A DNA stretch of 32,854 bases, taken from DUUI01 sp964345765 (GTDB taxonomy: Bacteria > Bacillota_I > Bacilli_A > Erysipelotrichales > Erysipelotrichaceae). The notes below the pieces were generated by a model, which was not told where the DNA came from, ran no database searches, and saw only the letters and a program-made list of their open reading frames with translations. Positions 30,641 to 32,854 of the stretch are shown piece by piece (the first letter of the stretch is position 1; the number at the start of each line of letters is the position of its first letter). The DNA lies in the NCBI GenBank assembly GCA_964345765.1, contig CAYFSJ010000015.1, positions 1-32,854 of the forward strand, read 5' to 3'. The translations under genes and the position numbers were made by a program.

Positions 30641-31487
30641 CATTGAGGTTATCCTTAATCAATTGAATTATTTTTCTAGGGACACTCCTACTCCAATAAT
30701 GTCCTAAGACTTCTTTAGCTGCAGCTTTAGTTTTACTTGTCGCATTACTAGGGGCATAACTATTTTCAAAGGCTTCTAACATTGGTGCATCATTGCCACC
30801 ATCACCAAAGACGACGACGTCATTCTCATCTATCCCTAAATGATTGGCTAAAAACTTAACGGCCGTTCCTTTATTAACCTCTTTATGAGTTACTTCAAAA
30901 ATACGTTTAGAAAATGGTAAGTTTATAATATCTGGATATTTTTTTAAATGTTCTAAATAGGCTTTTTTATCACCCTCTAAGGGTACTCTACAATTCATCT
31001 TAACAATATCTAAATCAACTAATTTTTCAACAGGCACATTAAATTGTTTGCCTTTAATGAAATAATCAGAGAAATTCTTTTTAGCTATTTTAAAGACGGC
31101 TCTATTTAAGAACTTTTCCGCTTTAAAACTAGCTCGATAAACTTCTTCACTACTATTGACTAATCCATGGTCTAATGTTACTAAATCAAACGCAAAATGA
31201 GGAAACTTCTCTAGGGTTTCCTTAACAAATTTTTTGGGCAATAATTTCTGATAGAGTACATGACCATTTGTATCTTTAATGATTGCGCCATTATTACTGA
31301 TGATATAGATATCCCTATCTTTAAATCCTAAACTCTTACCATTATCTAAAATCGCTCTACCAGTAGCTACAACAAAAATAATCTTGTTTTCTAACGCAAG
31401 ATCTATCGCTTTAAAAACATATTTATCACTTGTATGAGCATAGTTTAATAAGGTTCCATCTAAATCACTGACTATCATTTTGATCAT
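30630..31487 (-). CDS. Cof-type HAD phosphatase (second copy)
   Basis: 285 residues, HAD class IIB. MIKMIVSDLDGTLLN is motif I with the usual DGT, then VVATGRA, IYIISNNGAII, VNKGTAVKFLANHLG (motif III Lys) and VVFGDGGNDAPMLEAF (motif IV). The cap region carries a basic insertion (FKAEKFLNRAVFKIAKKNF). It shares its N-terminus, NHLxI and GDGxND blocks with the copy at 29060-29899, so the two are paralogues from an old duplication. ATG at 31487 with only a weak AGAG upstream. About 125 bp with two inverted repeats separate it from the methyltransferase gene. Confidence 0.92.
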   Translation of the reverse strand: MIKMIVSDLDGTLLNYAHTSDKYVFKAIDLALENKIIFVVATGRAILDNGKSLGFKDRDIYIISNNGAIIKDTNGHVLYQKLLPKKFVKETLEKFPHFAFDLVTLDHGLVNSSEEVYRASFKAEKFLNRAVFKIAKKNFSDYFIKGKQFNVPVEKLVDLDIVKMNCRVPLEGDKKAYLEHLKKYPDIINLPFSKRIFEVTHKEVNKGTAVKFLANHLGIDENDVVVFGDGGNDAPMLEAFENSYAPSNATSKTKAAAKEVLGHYWSRSVPRKIIQLIKDNLNENS

Positions 31488-31529
31488 AAATAATTCTCTT
31501 TTCTAACTAATAGTTTAACATAAATAAAA

Positions 31530-32840
31530 TTATGAGATTAATTCTTTTAAACGATACATTAAATAAAGAGGTAGGTTGATTGTGGTGGTTTTATCAACCG
31601 TGATTCTACTTAGATTCTTCAATGATATTTTTAAACCCAATCTAGGAGAGTATTTTTGAACATATACTTTATAGCTTTTAGCCTGTGTATTAATATTGGC
31701 CTTTGCCTCAATAGGAAGAATCTCTTGATTATTTTAGATTAAAAAATCTAATTCAGCTTGATTATCTGACTTCCAATAAGTTGGATGATAACCTAGATTT
31801 ATCAATTCCGTCAAAACATAATTTTCAGTTAGAATCCCTTTAAATATTCCTTTGTTCTGTGGGAGGTCTAAGTCTAAGATATTATTTAATCCAGCTTTTC
31901 TAGAGAGTAATCCTACATCACAAAAGTATACTTTAAAGTACGAATTATCAGCTTGTCCTGATAATGGTATCTCCGCGTGATTCACTTTTTTAAGAAGGTG
32001 GATAAGTCCTGCATCCACAAGCCATGCTAATGATTTTTCTAATGTCTGTGCTCTAGCCGATTTCTTCACCTTACTAAAGACAAATTTCTGATTGTCTTTC
32101 ACAAGCTGAGGAACAATTGAATTGTTAATTTCAATCAAGTTTGTAAATTCTGAAATAGGTGCATATTTTGAGAAATCATTTTTGTATCCATCTAATAATG
32201 CATCTTGAAACTCGCTTACTTTTTGATAATCTTTAGTACTTAACCAAATGCTGACTGCTTCTGGCATTCCTCCAACTAAGTAATATTCTCTCAACAAATT
32301 AATTAGACTATCATGATAATGTTTTGGTATTTGATTAAACTTATCAATAGGATTAGTATAGACAAAATCATTGGCCATTGGAAACTCATAAAATAACATT
32401 GGATACATTTCTAATCGATTAACTTTTCCAACAGGGAATGAAACTTGTTGTTATCTTAAACTAACACCTAATAAAGAACCTGTACCGATAACATGTAAGT
32501 CTGGTAAGTCCTCTTGAAAGTATTTAAGCGATGTTATAGCGTTTGGGATTGTTTGGATTTCATCAAAAATCAATAACGTCTTTCCTACCTTAATTTTATT
32601 ACTTAAAATTAGATTTTCTAAATCTTTAATGATGCGAAGTGGGTTTAAATCAGTATCAAAAACACTTGAAAGACGAGGATTCTGCTCAAAATTAATATAT
32701 GCGACATCATCAAAATACTTTTCTCCAAATTGTTTTAACACTGTTGTCTTTCCACATTGTCTAACACCTGTTAATAAGAGTGGTTTCCTAAGATCGTGAT
32801 CTTTCCACTTCTCTAAATCATTCATTATTGTTCGTTTCAT
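31530..32840 (-). pseudogene. AAA ATPase with DUF4143, two in-frame TAA codons
   Basis: One frame from ATG 32840 (AGGGAAACACC upstream) to TAA at 31530-31532: 437 codons, normal for the family. An N-terminal AAA_14 domain has Walker A GVRQCGKT (25-32), Walker B TLLIFDEIQ and sensor VIGTGSLLGVSLR. Then TAA at 32451-32453, followed in frame by QQVSFPVGKVNRLEMYPMLFYEF, and the DUF4143 domain (YYLVGGMPEAV, FSKYAP, NSYFKVYFCDVGLLSRKAGL, GILTENYVLTELI, YWKSDNQAELDFLI). A second TAA lies at 31734-31736, then NNQEILPIEAKANINTQAKSYKVYVQKY in frame to the end. There are no frameshifts, only two stops; the second sits where relatives have Gln. These ATPases carry a nuclease-like C-terminal region (ELDFLI...PIEAKA); their function is poorly known. 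Confidence 0.85.
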
Positions 32841-32854
32841 AATGGTGTTTCCCT

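Noticed and set aside
1..32854. An alternative code with TAA/TAG read as Gln
   Set aside because: Most intact genes end in TAA or TAG at the family's normal C-terminus, so a general reassignment is excluded; only a few internal stops remain to explain.
1..32854. TGA read as Trp (Mollicutes code)
   Set aside because: Conserved Trp positions in pflB, rnr, the deacetylase and others are TGG, and no conserved gene is broken by TGA.
1..32854. Insertion sequences, prophage, integrase or CRISPR array
   Set aside because: No transposase, integrase, phage structural gene or regular spacer-repeat pattern was found on either strand.

Overview
The window is 32.9 kb of AT-rich DNA from a low-GC Gram-positive type bacterium (Bacillota). 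It probably lies near the Erysipelotrichia/Turicibacter/Haloplasma or Mollicutes-adjacent branches, but that placement is inference. Signs for it are strong GGAGG-type Shine-Dalgarno sites, lipoproteins, a relic of an LPxTG wall-anchored protein, a PTS IIA protein, CcpA-type cre sites, a secG/rnr/smpB cluster, and fermentative/anaerobic enzymes (pyruvate formate-lyase, class III ribonucleotide reductase). Trp is TGG throughout the intact genes, so the standard bacterial code holds. TAA dominates as stop, and TGA closes only one apparently intact gene. Two 100-N gaps (3652-3751, 23750-23849) show that this is a draft scaffold.

Layout. 1-1445: tail of a flavodoxin-like gene, a frameshifted small membrane gene and a DEDDh exonuclease-BRCT protein. 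1420-2850: a serpin lipoprotein and a tRNA-Ser(GGA). 2868-5962 (minus): pcp, a BaiN-like flavoprotein and a heavily broken UPF0158-like gene. 6055-9379 (plus): a HAD hydrolase, lemA and a DUF2207 membrane protein. 9432-14870 (minus): a G5/polysaccharide deacetylase lipoprotein, then secG, a decayed lipoprotein gene, rnr, an esterase and smpB. 15013-16200: fabG with an internal stop, then an LPNTG relic and other decayed DNA.

16197-23326 is an anaerobic-metabolism block. The minus-strand operon pflA, thioredoxin-like, pflB and a separate glycyl-radical domain has a cre-like site upstream. Next to it lie a PTS IIA gene and a small XRE regulator, and divergent from these are nrdD and nrdG. Three radical systems therefore sit together, and PFL is encoded in two pieces. 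23355-27313 (plus) carries a LapA-like protein, an ABC-2 exporter, an FMN reductase and an aldo/keto reductase. 27322-28860 (minus) is a decayed iron/sugar-uptake and two-component locus in which a substrate-binding lipoprotein is fused to the tail of a histidine kinase, followed by a frameshifted response regulator. 29060-31487 holds two Cof-type phosphatases around a methyltransferase. 31530-32840 is an AAA/DUF4143 ATPase interrupted by two in-frame TAA codons.

About ten loci are broken by single-base indels, nonsense codons or deletion, while large conserved genes (rnr, nrdD, nrdG, smpB) are intact. Either the genome is decaying or the assembly has local errors; reads are needed to decide. 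The most interesting points are the split PFL, the binding-protein/kinase chimera, and the in-frame TAA codons in otherwise unbroken genes.
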